58,047 bases of DNA from Phenylobacterium sp. (lineage in GTDB: Bacteria; Pseudomonadota; Alphaproteobacteria; Caulobacterales; Caulobacteraceae): assembly GCF_030698145.1 (NCBI RefSeq), contig NZ_JAUYNW010000047.1, positions 79,618-137,664 on the forward strand, given 5' to 3'. How positions within the stretch are numbered: position 1 is the first letter of the stretch; every line of letters begins with the position of its first letter. This document shows, piece by piece, positions 24,698 to 33,213 of this stretch. A program made the translations under genes and the position numbers. The notes beneath the pieces were generated by a model. It saw only the letters and a list, made by a program, of their open reading frames with translations. It did no database searches and was not told the origin of the DNA.

Positions 24698-24993
24698 CCG
24701 CTCAGTCCGACAAGGTCCTGATGGAGAACCCCAACAGCCCGGATCGTCCGGTGCGGATCGACGCCGACAAGTACAACGCCATGCGCAAGGCGATCCTGGC
24801 GGTGCTGCCCGCGGCGGCTCCCGGCCTGACGGTGGCGGAGGCCAAGGCACGGCTGCTGCCCCTCTTGCCGGAGGCGCAGTTTCCAGGCGGCGCCACGGCC
24901 GGCTGGTGGCTGAAGGGCGTGCAACTAGATCTGGAGGCCAAGGGCCTGATCGTCCGTGAGAACACCAAGCCCCTGCGCCTGCACGTGCGGTAG
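24694..24993 (+). CDS. DUF6958 family protein
   Basis: A 99-residue protein resembling the DUF6958 family: ENPNSPDRPVRIDADKYNAM, RKAILAVLPAAAPGLTVAEA, FPGGATAGWWLKGVQLDLEA, KGLIVRENTKPLRLHV. The helical content with a winged-helix-like end suggests a nucleic-acid or protein contact role, but function is unknown. Coupled to the upstream gene by a 4-bp overlap. Confidence 0.75.
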   Translation: MTAQSDKVLMENPNSPDRPVRIDADKYNAMRKAILAVLPAAAPGLTVAEAKARLLPLLPEAQFPGGATAGWWLKGVQLDLEAKGLIVRENTKPLRLHVR

Positions 24994-25059
24994 GGCGGCC
25001 CGGTCGGTCGGCCGCGCCGTCATAGCCGTCGCGCGATCAGGCGCCCGCGGCCAAGGCGG

Positions 25060-25380
25060 CGAAATCGGTATAGTGTCCCCGGATTCCAGAACGCTCTCGG
25101 TCACATCGAGAACCTGCGGAGCGACGACCGCCCCTACCTCGATGGATTGCCGATAGGATGCATCGCCACCGGCGGCGGGTGGCAGGGATGCGTCACGACG
25201 TTGTACGCACCGCGCGCCATCGCGCACGCGGTGCGAGGCTGGGCGTCGCGATCAATACAGCGGAGGTGAGCTTCGCCCCCCGAAGGCGTCTGCTCATCGG
25301 TCGCCGTCGAGGCTCAGCTCGATCTGCTCACCGCCCAGGCGGTCAGCGGCGTCGCAGGCCGGTCGGTGGCTGCACAGTAG
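25060..25380 (+). pseudogene. Decayed NADPH-dependent FMN reductase
   Basis: Pieces of a flavin reductase appear in order but in different frames. GGEIGIVSP (25058-25081) is followed, in another frame, by FQNALGHIENLRSDDRPYLD and GLPIGCIATGGGWQGCVTTL (25084-25250 region), then LGVAINTAEVSFAP (25239-25280), and finally PEGVCSSVAVEAQLDLLTAQ ending at a TAG at 25378-25380. The order and wording match the flavodoxin-like FMN-reductase fold. Losses after VSP and after RGW are in-del events; the last shift sits in a run of six C at 25276-25281. No start or N-terminal half is seen, so the gene is dead unless several errors are assumed. The remaining DNA from 24994 to 25561 shows no other gene. Confidence 0.75.
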
Positions 25381-25561
25381 GCCCCCTCGGGGCGCCGCGG
25401 CCGCGCTAGCGGATGGCCCGGATGTGCTTCGGCGTCTCTAGCGCTATGCCTTCCGCATGGGGGCGCTGCGACGCCATGCCGCGACACGGAACGTGGTCGC
25501 TTAACCGCCAGGTAGAACTTGCCTCCACACGGTGCTGGGAATTCGGATTGGAGTACGCGCT

Positions 25562-27334
25562 ATGCTGCGCCTCGAGCTCGATGCGGGAATTGACGTCCAA
25601 GCCCGCGAGGGCCGTCAGACACTGCTGCTCAGGCTGTCGATCGCCGCCGTGTTCGCGATTCTGCTGGCCCTGAACTTCTCCTGGCTCGCCGCAATCGCCT
25701 GGTTCGGCGCCCTGGTTATCGCGGAGGTCTGGGCTCTGCTGTCCTATCCTCGCGGCGTCCTGGCGCCTCTGCGCCGCCATCGAATGTTGCGCCTGGCGGC
25801 CATCACGGCAACGAGCCTTGTCTGGACATCAATGCCAGTCGCCTATTGGTCGACGGGCGTTTCTGAACTTCAGATCGTCGCGGTCGCGCTGCTCTTCAGC
25901 CTGCTGGTCATCGCCCAGACCATGTCGTTTCATTCCGCCGCCACTACACTGGCATTCGGATCGATACCGACACTCACGCTCCTGATCCTGCCTTTTGTCT
26001 CGTTCCTCTCACGAGGGAAATATCTGCTGACCCTGGTTGTGGTTCTTCTTCTGGGGATTATCTATCTCGTCCTCGATATTCGCCGCAATGTCCTCAACGC
26101 CACGACACTTCGTGACACCCAGGCCGAGCTCATCGCGCGCCAGCATGCGCTCGAAGAGCAGACGGAACGCGCTGTCGCCGCGAACCGCGCCAAGACCGCC
26201 TTCCTCGCGATGATGAGCCACGAACTGCGCACGCCAATGAACGGCGTCCTGGGCATGGCCCATGCCCTCACACACACAAATCTCGACAGCCGGCAGGCTG
26301 GCCACGTGGATATGCTTTTGCGTTCCGGTGGGGGGCTGATGTCGATCCTCAACGACCTGCTAGACACATCGAAGATTGAGGCGGGCAAGCTCGAACTGGA
26401 ATCGATCCCGTTTGATCTCGAGGACCTGGGTCGACGGGTCCATGAACTCTGGACGGAAACCGCCAGCGCCAAAGGCGTGCGGCTCGTGCTCGATGTCGAT
26501 GAGACCTCGCCGCGCTGGGTTCTTGGAGACCCGACACGCCTAAGGCAGATCATGATCAACCTGATCTCGAACGCCTTGAAGTTCACCACCCATGGCGAGG
26601 TGCGGCTGGGGCTTCGCTCAGATCCGTCCGAGGCGGGAGGTCCGCTCGTCTTAATCAGCGTTTCAGACACCGGCCTGGGGATCAGCGAGGAGCAGAAGGC
26701 AAGGTTGTTCCAGTCCTTTGCGCAGGCGGACGCGTCGACGACGCGGAAGTTCGGCGGCACGGGCCTTGGCCTGGCCATCTGCAAGAACCTGGCGACCCTG
26801 ATGGGGGGCGACATCTCGCTGGAGAGCCGCCCTGGCGAGGGTTCGACCTTCACGGTCACTCTTCCCCTGATCGAAAGCGAGGCGCTCGACGAGCCCGCCC
26901 AGGAAGAAGCGCCAATGAACATCGATGGGCTGACGGTCCTGGTAGCTGACGACAACGCCATCAATCAGGCGGTCGCCCGCGCGATCCTCGAGGCGTTCGG
27001 CGTTGCCGTAATCACGGCGGGTGATGGCGCGGCGGCCCTGGATTGCCTGAGGACGATAGCGATCGATGTCGTCCTCATGGACATTCACATGCCCGGGATG
27101 GACGGCCTGGAAGCGCTGAACCGGATCCGTGAGGGAGGCGCCGGCCGCAGGGATCAGCCGGTCGTCGCCCTGACGGCCGACGCCATGGCGGGCGTGGACG
27201 AACAGCTGTTGGCCCACGGCTTCAATGCGGTCGAACCGAAGCCGATCAATCCGACCAACCTCATAGCGACCATCGCCCGGTTGGCGGCCCCTGACGGGCA
27301 GGCGGCGAGCGGTGGCGAGGCGAAGGTCGCCTGA
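25562..27334 (+). CDS. Hybrid sensor histidine kinase with receiver domain
   Basis: A 590-residue membrane kinase. Residues 20-172 contain about six membrane helices forming an N-terminal sensor without a large periplasmic loop. A coiled linker leads to HisKA with phospho-acceptor His220 (AMMSHELRTPMNGVLGM). The HATPase part has the N-box LRQIMINLISNALKF (328-342), G1 DTGLGIS (369-375) and G2 GGTGLGLAICKNL (398-410). A receiver domain (457-575) has acidic pair Asp463/Asp464, phospho-acceptor Asp507 (VVLMDIHMPGMDG) and Lys560. There is no output domain and no response regulator nearby, so it probably passes phosphate to an unlinked phosphotransfer protein. The start at 25562 (MLRLELDAG) is chosen over 25532. 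Confidence 0.93.
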   Translation: MLRLELDAGIDVQAREGRQTLLLRLSIAAVFAILLALNFSWLAAIAWFGALVIAEVWALLSYPRGVLAPLRRHRMLRLAAITATSLVWTSMPVAYWSTGVSELQIVAVALLFSLLVIAQTMSFHSAATTLAFGSIPTLTLLILPFVSFLSRGKYLLTLVVVLLLGIIYLVLDIRRNVLNATTLRDTQAELIARQHALEEQTERAVAANRAKTAFLAMMSHELRTPMNGVLGMAHALTHTNLDSRQAGHVDMLLRSGGGLMSILNDLLDTSKIEAGKLELESIPFDLEDLGRRVHELWTETASAKGVRLVLDVDETSPRWVLGDPTRLRQIMINLISNALKFTTHGEVRLGLRSDPSEAGGPLVLISVSDTGLGISEEQKARLFQSFAQADASTTRKFGGTGLGLAICKNLATLMGGDISLESRPGEGSTFTVTLPLIESEALDEPAQEEAPMNIDGLTVLVADDNAINQAVARAILEAFGVAVITAGDGAAALDCLRTIAIDVVLMDIHMPGMDGLEALNRIREGGAGRRDQPVVALTADAMAGVDEQLLAHGFNAVEPKPINPTNLIATIARLAAPDGQAASGGEAKVA

Positions 27335-27497
27335 CCAGAAGGCGATTCCTCGAAGGCGCCCGCGCCACCACAACCACGACCGGCTAGCTTCTCGGGATGA
27401 AGGCCGCCGCCTCTGCGATCTCCTGGGGCGAGGTCGCGTTATCCCGCGCATCCAGATATCTGCGGATAGGCCGAGAAGCTTGCGGAAAGCCTCTCCC

Positions 27498-27515
27498 TCA
27501 CTCCCACTCGATCGT
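27498..27515 (-). other. guaA 3'-end fragment, probable attachment-site remnant
   Basis: Minus-strand ACGATCGAGTGGGAGTGA encodes TIEWE-stop, the highly conserved end of GMP synthase; the codon just before it is a stop, so only this tip remains. The 3' end of guaA is an established integration site for genomic islands that carry P4/DUF4102-type integrases. A fragment of such an integrase is at 57035-57199. The match is short, so chance cannot be excluded. Confidence 0.5.
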
Positions 27516-27569
27516 CTACGAGGTAAGTAACCATTTGTTTTTTTGCATATCTCTGATCACGAATATTTC

Positions 27570-27580
27570 AAATACCGTCA
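27570..27580 (+). repeat. AAATACCGTCA motif, left-edge copy
   Basis: The same 11 bases recur at 57243-57253 and 57317-57327 beside the integrase remnant. It lies 55 bp inside the guaA-like tip. Possible arm-type integrase or excisionase site. Confidence 0.4.
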
Positions 27581-27587
27581 CGATTTC

Positions 27588-27604
27588 AGTCTAAATGTTA
27601 GACT
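27588..27604. repeat. 17-bp palindrome in AT-rich DNA
   Basis: AGTCTAA-ATG-TTAGACT, a perfect 7-3-7 inverted repeat, 7 bp downstream of the AAATACCGTCA motif. No gene start is close enough to assign it as an operator; a recombination-protein site is possible. Confidence 0.4.
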
Positions 27605-28146
27605 ATTGATGTTTCTACATAATCTTCCGAGACAACGGACGGTTCTTCATAGAGCATAGATAGCCCATCGTAGATAATCTGGCCGCGAATGCGCATTCCA
27701 GAACACTCTATACTACGCAAGAAAACGCCAACTTACCCTCTGGATCAGTCCGCCGCCGCACGCGGGGCCGGTGGTGCTCAGAGTTTCCGGCACGAGAGAG
27801 GGAAGAAGGGCTTGCGGACTCCCTTCGACCCGCGAGCGACCGTGCTCATAGCCATGGGCCGATCATGATCGTGGATGGGCGATCTCGGGTTCGCATAGCC
27901 AATTGGCCCTTAGAGAGGCGAGCGTCCCGGTAGTGAAGGGCGCCTACTGGTCTGCTTCCTCAGATGATGGATCATTCTATCCAAGGAAATAGATCAGACC
28001 GCAGGGGGGCCGGCGGCTGGCCCTACTACATGAGCGCGGCGTCGCCAGACTGTCGGAATTCGTTTCAGCAGGCGTCACCGCGTTCGCTTGCTTCTCCACG
28101 GCTCGCACCGAGAGAGCCTTCGAGATCGATCCAGAAGCGGACTGGG

Positions 28147-28797
28147 CTAGGATCGGAGTAGCGTTCCAAGACCGCCCAACGCCAACTCACGGAACGCCTG
28201 GTCGATCTCTTCCGGCGTTTCCCGGGCGCCGCGGTCGAGCCACCAGGTCACCACCGACATATAGGCGCCGACCACGAACCGCACGGCGATCTCGGGGGGC
28301 GCGGCCTGGGCGCCGGACCCGTTTTCCCGCGCCGCCAACTCGGTCCGCACGAGCTCGGAGAGCAGCTCCTTGATCTTGTCGATGATGATCGGCCCGGCCC
28401 GGCCTCGCATCAGCGCACGGTAGAGCTGGTGCTGCTCCTTGAGGTGTTCGGTCATGAAGCGGCTGAACCAAAGGGTGCGCGATGCCGCGCCCTCTCCCCC
28501 GCCCGCGCTATCGCGCGCCTCGAGGAGGTGGCCGCGCAGGTGGCCGAGGCCGCGGCGCAGGAGATCGTCCTTGTCGGTGAAGTGCGCATAGAAGGTCGAG
28601 CGGCCGACATCGGCGGCCTCGGTGATGTCGGCGATGCTGATCTCGTCGTAGTCGCGCTCGACAATCAGGCCAATGAGCGCGCGATGCAGGGCGGTTCTCG
28701 TCCGTAGGGCGCGCCGGTCGCCCGTGCTCCCGGCCGCTTCACGGCGGTCCGCCGACTTTTCCCGGTCATTCCGGCCCATCCGTCTCGTAACCGACAT
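28147..28797 (-). CDS. TetR-family regulator of the ABC exporter
   Basis: A 216-residue regulator. N-terminal [56 protein letters not shown]. The C-terminal half includes [20 protein letters not shown] and [20 protein letters not shown], the usual helical ligand domain. It is divergent from the ABC ATPase gene at 28874 and probably represses both. The 76-bp gap contains GACACCTGTC (28828-28837), a weak dyad that may be part of the operator. Confidence 0.92.
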   Translation of the reverse strand: MSVTRRMGRNDREKSADRREAAGSTGDRRALRTRTALHRALIGLIVERDYDEISIADITEAADVGRSTFYAHFTDKDDLLRRGLGHLRGHLLEARDSAGGGEGAASRTLWFSRFMTEHLKEQHQLYRALMRGRAGPIIIDKIKELLSELVRTELAARENGSGAQAAPPEIAVRFVVGAYMSVVTWWLDRGARETPEEIDQAFRELALGGLGTLLRS

Positions 28798-28873
28798 TTG
28801 CGGCTCCGCTGTTCGTTGCGCTTACCAGACACCTGTCCACTATCACGCAGTCGTCCAGGAGTCATTGAATGCC

Positions 28874-29656
28874 ATGGTGCACGCCAAGCCGAGCCAGCTT
28901 GCCCCTCTTTCGAGAGGCCCCGGCGCCAATCGGGACGATCCGCTCATTACGATGCGGCAGGTGGGTAAGACCTATGAGACTCCGGCCGGGACATTCGCGG
29001 CCCTGGCCGACATCGAGCTCACCCTGGCGCGCGGCGACTTCGTCGCGGTGGTGGGCAAGTCCGGCAGCGGAAAAACCACGCTGATCAACCTCCTGACCGG
29101 TATCGATCGGCCCACGTCGGGGAGCATCGACGTCGCCGGCGACGCGGTTGTCGCCATGAGCGAGACGCAGCTCGCGGCGTGGCGCGGCAAGACCGTCGGC
29201 CTTGTCTTCCAGTTCTTCCAATTGCTGCCGACCCTGACCATCGCGGAGAACGTCATCCTGCCCATGGATTTCTGCGCCACCTATCCGGTGCGCGAACGTC
29301 GGCCCCGGGCGCTCGATCTGCTCAGCCAGGTCGGCATCGCCGACCAAGCCGACAAGCTCCCCGCGACGCTGTCGGGCGGTCAGCAGCAGCGCGCGGCGAT
29401 CGCGCGCGCGCTCGCCAACGACCCGCCACTCCTCGTCGCCGATGAGCCGACCGGAAATCTCGATTCTCATACCGCCGACGAAATCCTCGCGCTGTTCTCC
29501 CGGCTGGCGGCGGGCGGGACCACCGTAGTCATCGTCAGCCATGAACGCGACGTTGCAGCGATCGTCGACCGCACGATCGTCCTCGTCGATGGGCGGATCG
29601 CGAGCGACACCGCCAGCGCTCGCGCGCGGGCCGTTCCGCAGTCCGCGGAGGCCTGA
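28874..29656 (+). CDS. ABC transporter ATP-binding protein (MacB/LolD type)
   Basis: A 260-residue ATPase. Walker [11 protein letters not shown]-loop [12 protein letters not shown], signature [15 protein letters not shown], Walker [13 protein letters not shown], and H-loop VSHERD are intact. The LSGGQQQR and [10 protein letters not shown] wording is that of the MacB/LolD/FtsE class that powers mechanotransmission rather than classical translocation. The ATG at 28874 has AGGAG 12 bp upstream; a nearby ATG at 28869 is in a different frame. The permease begins 2 bp after the stop. Confidence 0.95.
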   Translation: MVHAKPSQLAPLSRGPGANRDDPLITMRQVGKTYETPAGTFAALADIELTLARGDFVAVVGKSGSGKTTLINLLTGIDRPTSGSIDVAGDAVVAMSETQLAAWRGKTVGLVFQFFQLLPTLTIAENVILPMDFCATYPVRERRPRALDLLSQVGIADQADKLPATLSGGQQQRAAIARALANDPPLLVADEPTGNLDSHTADEILALFSRLAAGGTTVVIVSHERDVAAIVDRTIVLVDGRIASDTASARARAVPQSAEA

Positions 29657-29658
29657 GA

Positions 29659-32055
29659 ATGGACACGAGATGGACGAAGACGCGGCGCGACCTCACCGGC
29701 TATGGCGGACGCGCGCTGGCGCTCCTCATCGCGCTGTCGGTTGGCATCTTCACGGTCGCCACGATGCTCGGCGCGTACGGCGTCGTCAGCCGCGAGATCG
29801 TGGTCAACTACGCCACGACCAACCCGGCGTCGGCGACGATCGAAGTCGACGCGGTCACGCCAGCCGTCCTCGCAACCGCGAAGGCTTTCCCGGGCATTGC
29901 CGCGGCGGAGCCACGAGCGGTGGTCGAGGCCCGCGCCAAGGTCGGCGACGAATGGATGCGCATGCTTCTCTTCGTCGTGGACGACTTCGACGCGATGCGC
30001 CTCAATGTCTTCACTCGCGACTCCGGCGCCTGGCCGCCGCCGACCGGGGGCATGCTGATCGAGCGGCAGGCCATCGGTTTCCTGAAAGTGCGTGAAGGCG
30101 GCGTGGTGACGCTGCGGATGCCCCACGGTTCACTGCGGACGGCGCCTGTCTCCGGCGTCGTTCATGACACCACGCTTGCGCCGGCCTGGCAGGAGCAGAC
30201 CGGCTACGGCTACATCACGCGCGCTACGCTCGCCGGCCTTGGGGAACCGCCCGTCCTCGATGAACTTCGGGTCCTGCTCGATGGCGATCCGATGAGCACG
30301 GCCGTCACCGACGCCAAGGCGCTGGAACTCGCCAAAGCGCTTCAGACGCAAGGCGTCGAGGTCCACAGCGTCAAGGTCCCGCCCCCGGGGCAGCATCCGC
30401 ACCAGGGCCAGATCCTGATCAGCCTGGGCATGTTCCTGACCTTCGCAACCCTGGCGCTGCTGTTGTCGGCGATCCTCGCCGCCGCAGTCCTGAGCGCCAT
30501 CCTGGCGCGCCAGGTTCGTGAGATCGCGATCATGAAGGCGATCGGCGCGCGGAGCCGACAGATCGGCGCGATGTATGGCGTGCTGCTGCTCGTCCTCGGC
30601 GGCGCGTCGCTCGCCGTCGGCCTGCCGTTGGGGATCGCCGCCGCGAAGGGCCTCGCCCAAAAAATGGCCGACACGATGAACTTCACCGTGACCAGCTCGG
30701 CCATTCCCGGATGGGTCTACGCGGTGCTGATCGGCGCGGGCCTGCTCCTGCCGCTGCTGGTTTCCCTGCCCACCATCGTGGGGGCGAGCCGCAAGACCGT
30801 GCGCGAGGCGCTGGGCAGCTTCGGGGCGGGCGGATCGTTCGGCGCGCGACGTTTCGATCAAGTGCTGGCGAGGTTCGGCGGCGTCCCACCGCCCTATCTC
30901 CTGGCGATCCGCAACATGTTCCGCCGGCGCGGCCGCCTCGTCCTCGCCCTAGTGCTGCTCTCGGCCGGCGGTGGTGTGTTCATCACGGCGTTGAACGTCC
31001 GCGACGGCTGGCGGGCCATGGCCGACCACGTCACGACCGACCGCTTCTACGACGCCGATTTCCTGCTGAGCGAAGCGGTCCCCATCAGCCGGATCGAAGC
31101 CGCGCTCGCCGCGGTCGAGGGTATCGATAAGGTCGAGGTCTGGGGATACAGCCAGACGGCGTTCGCGCAACAAGGCCGTATCGACGTCATGCGGACCTAT
31201 CCCGATCGCGGGCACGGTGGCTTCACGCTGTTCGGCGTGCCGCCGCAAACCAAGATGATCCGGTTCCCGGTGATGCAGGGACGCTGGCTGGCCAACGACG
31301 ATATCGACGCCGTCGTCCTGACCCCGAAAATGCTGGCCCAGATCCCGGCGGCCAAGATCGGCGACCGGGTCCTGCTTTCGATCGCTGGGCGGCCGACCGC
31401 GTGGCGGATTGTCGGCCTCGTCCTCGAGGTCGGCGGCGGCGGCGCCTATGTCAGCCGCGCAGGCTACGCCAAGGCGTCAGGCTCCGAAGGAATGGGCAGC
31501 GACATTCGCGTGATCGCCCGAGCGGGCACGGCGCAGGAACGCGCCCGCGTCGTCCGAGCGGCCGAACAGGCCCTCGATTCGGCGGCGATCAGCGTGGAGC
31601 GAAGCATGCCGCTTGAGCGACTGCACACCGCCATGATCGGCCATGTGGAGGTTCCAGTGGCCATGCTGGTCGCCGCCTCGGTGCTTCTCGCCACGATAGG
31701 CGGGCTCGGCCTGGCTTCCATGATGACGGTCAACGTCCTCGAACGCACCCGCGAGCTCGGTGTCATGAAGGCGCTCGGCGCCACGCCGGCGGTCGTTCTC
31801 AAGGTCATCGTCACTGAGGGCGTGCTCATCGCCGCGATCAGCTGGTTCCTGGCTCTGCTGGTGTCCTTGCCGCTGACGCGGGCCGTCGGCCTGATCGCCG
31901 CCGGGATGTTCGGCGCGCCGTTGCCGTTCACCGTTTCGGTCTTCGCCGCAGCGGCCTGGCTTGCGCTGGCGCTGGTCATCGCCGTGGCAGCCAGCGCGGC
32001 GCCGGCGTCGCGCGCCGCACGCTTGGTCGTGCGCGAGGCGCTCGCCTACGAGTGA
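29659..32055 (+). CDS. FtsX/MacB-type ABC permease, double-length
   Basis: A 798-residue permease with two FtsX repeats. N-terminal helix GGRALALLIALSVGIFTVAT, then a periplasmic MacB-PCD-like domain, three helices around residues 255-380 (FLTFATLALLLSAILAAAVL, IGAMYGVLLLVLGGASLAVG), a second extracellular domain after RRGRLVLALVLLSAGGGVFI, and a final three-helix FtsX domain with RTRELGVMKALGATPAVVLK. This layout (10-helix class) fits exporters of lipoproteins, peptides or drugs. Paired with the preceding ATPase and a TetR repressor, a drug or stress-exporter role is likely. Confidence 0.93.
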   Translation: MDTRWTKTRRDLTGYGGRALALLIALSVGIFTVATMLGAYGVVSREIVVNYATTNPASATIEVDAVTPAVLATAKAFPGIAAAEPRAVVEARAKVGDEWMRMLLFVVDDFDAMRLNVFTRDSGAWPPPTGGMLIERQAIGFLKVREGGVVTLRMPHGSLRTAPVSGVVHDTTLAPAWQEQTGYGYITRATLAGLGEPPVLDELRVLLDGDPMSTAVTDAKALELAKALQTQGVEVHSVKVPPPGQHPHQGQILISLGMFLTFATLALLLSAILAAAVLSAILARQVREIAIMKAIGARSRQIGAMYGVLLLVLGGASLAVGLPLGIAAAKGLAQKMADTMNFTVTSSAIPGWVYAVLIGAGLLLPLLVSLPTIVGASRKTVREALGSFGAGGSFGARRFDQVLARFGGVPPPYLLAIRNMFRRRGRLVLALVLLSAGGGVFITALNVRDGWRAMADHVTTDRFYDADFLLSEAVPISRIEAALAAVEGIDKVEVWGYSQTAFAQQGRIDVMRTYPDRGHGGFTLFGVPPQTKMIRFPVMQGRWLANDDIDAVVLTPKMLAQIPAAKIGDRVLLSIAGRPTAWRIVGLVLEVGGGGAYVSRAGYAKASGSEGMGSDIRVIARAGTAQERARVVRAAEQALDSAAISVERSMPLERLHTAMIGHVEVPVAMLVAASVLLATIGGLGLASMMTVNVLERTRELGVMKALGATPAVVLKVIVTEGVLIAAISWFLALLVSLPLTRAVGLIAAGMFGAPLPFTVSVFAAAAWLALALVIAVAASAAPASRAARLVVREALAYE

Positions 32056-32104
32056 CATCGGGCGACGGCGGACGAATTTGATGCTGCAGCAAAGGCGCGA
32101 AGAC

Positions 32105-32227
32105 ATGAGACGTGGGATCGTGATCGGACTGGTGGTGGTGGCCGCCGTGGTGGGGCTCCTCTACACGGCCCACGCCATGGATTTGGTGGGACTGCTACTG
32201 CGCATGCATGCGCCGCCCGTCCACTGA
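32105..32227 (+). CDS. Small single-pass membrane protein (40 residues)
   Basis: MRRGIVIGLVVVAAVVGLLY, then TAHAMDLVGLLLRMHAPPVH. One hydrophobic helix and a His/Met-containing tail. The start at 32105 has AAAGGCG upstream; an in-frame ATG at 32081 is an alternative. It lies 49 bp after the permease and on the same strand, so it may be an accessory subunit of the exporter. Small size limits confidence. Confidence 0.55.
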   Translation: MRRGIVIGLVVVAAVVGLLYTAHAMDLVGLLLRMHAPPVH

Positions 32228-32242
32228 GGACACTCGCCTCGT

Positions 32243-32482
32243 TCAATGCGGAACCAAGCCTGGTTGGGTAAGGTGCAGCAGCACACCGATCGCCGAGGGT
32301 GGTCAAGAGCACCGGAATGACCCCGGCCTTGAAACGGAATACGGCGATCGTGGCGGCAAGCGTCAGGACCAGAGAGGCGAGATTCACGCTCGAGAGCATC
32401 GGTACGTCGAAGTTCAGGCCGAACGTGCGCACTTCCCGAACCTCGCGAAAAATCATGTGCAGCCCGAACCAGATCGCCGCGT
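32243..32482 (-). pseudogene. chrA: Chromate transporter ChrA, C-terminal relic
   Basis: Starting at the base after the superoxide dismutase stop, the frame reads LDAAIWFGLHMIFREVREVR, TFGLNFDVPMLSSVNLASLV, AATIAVFRFKAGVIPVLLTT, matching the end of ChrA. After LG the frame shifts by one and continues GVLLHLTQPGLVPH to a stop at 32243. About 80 of some 400 residues remain, with no start. The junction exactly at the sod stop suggests a deletion between sod (chrC-like) and chrA. Confidence 0.75.
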
Positions 32483-33181
32483 CTAGGCCGCCGCCTTGGC
32501 GAACCGTTCGTTGGCGCCATGCCAGCTGAAGGCCTTCATGAAGGCGTCCACATAGGCTCCGGCCTTGGCGCCGTAGTCCAGGTGATAGGCGTGCTCGTAC
32601 ATGTCGAGCACGAGCAGCGGCGCGCCATCGGCGAGTGTCATGGTATGATCGGCTGCCCAGGTGTTCACCAGCCGACCGTCATGGCGGCTCCAGGTCAGGA
32701 TCACCCAACCGGACCCGCCGCCCAGCGCCTTGCCCATGGCGGCGAATTCGGCGGTCCAGCGGTCGCGGCTGCCGAAGTCTCGCTCGATCGCCTGGGCCAA
32801 GGACGGGCTCGCCGACGCGGCCGGACCGAAACCCGCGAAATAGATCTCGTGCAGGATCATCGAGTTCCACGCGATCAGCTCTTCGCGTTTCAGGCCGTTG
32901 ACCAGGTAGCCCGGCGACGACGCCCAATCGAGCTTACCGAGCTCGCCGCGAATGGACCCCAAGCGCTTTACGACGCCGACATAGTTGTTGTCATGGTGGC
33001 TGACCAACAGCTTCTCCGACAGGCCCGGCACGGCCTTGGGATCGAACGGCAGCGGCCTCGGCGTGAAGCCGGCGGGGGCCGTCGCGGGCGCTTGGGCCGT
33101 GGCCGTGGCCGTGCTCGCTGCGGCGCCGGCGATGGCCAGCCCGCCCAGCAACAGGCGGCGGTCGATGGAAGGTCGGCTCAT
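32483..33181 (-). CDS. Fe/Mn superoxide dismutase, Tat-exported (ChrC-like)
   Basis: A 232-residue superoxide dismutase. The start at 33181 (MSRPSIDRRLLLGGLAIAGA) has GGAGCGCCAC upstream and gives a twin-arginine signal, so export to the periplasm is likely. Ligand regions are SHHDNNYVGVVKRL (early His), NSMILHEIYFAGF (second His) and VLDMYEHAYHLDYG (Asp and His). The Tyr in DMYEHAY replaces the usual Trp. In chr transposons such as TnOtChr, a superoxide dismutase gene (chrC) accompanies chrA; the chrA relic directly downstream supports this identity. It would limit oxidative damage from chromate reduction. Confidence 0.9.
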   Translation of the reverse strand: MSRPSIDRRLLLGGLAIAGAAASTATATAQAPATAPAGFTPRPLPFDPKAVPGLSEKLLVSHHDNNYVGVVKRLGSIRGELGKLDWASSPGYLVNGLKREELIAWNSMILHEIYFAGFGPAASASPSLAQAIERDFGSRDRWTAEFAAMGKALGGGSGWVILTWSRHDGRLVNTWAADHTMTLADGAPLLVLDMYEHAYHLDYGAKAGAYVDAFMKAFSWHGANERFAKAAA

Positions 33182-33213
33182 GTGGCGCTCCGGTGGGGCT
33201 TGGGTGCGGTCGT

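Larger units (their letters stand above)
27335..28146. other. Gene-free stretch at presumed island edge
   Basis: This 812-bp gap holds no gene I can support. Base composition changes sharply: 27520-27720 is strongly AT-rich in a GC-rich chromosome. It contains a guaA-like 3' end (27498-27515), the motif AAATACCGTCA (27570-27580) also found near 57.25 and 57.32 kb, and a palindrome (27588-27604). From 28011 to the TetR gene an open frame reads RLALLHERGVARLSEF and [13 protein letters not shown], but it has no start and no recognised family. Confidence 0.6.

Noticed and set aside
28011..28146. Open frame with RLALLHERGVARLSEF
   Set aside because: No start codon, no recognisable family, and it runs on into antisense of the TetR gene.
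28828..28837. GACACCTGTC as operator for the exporter TetR
   Set aside because: Only four bases per arm with an asymmetric centre; too weak to list as a site.
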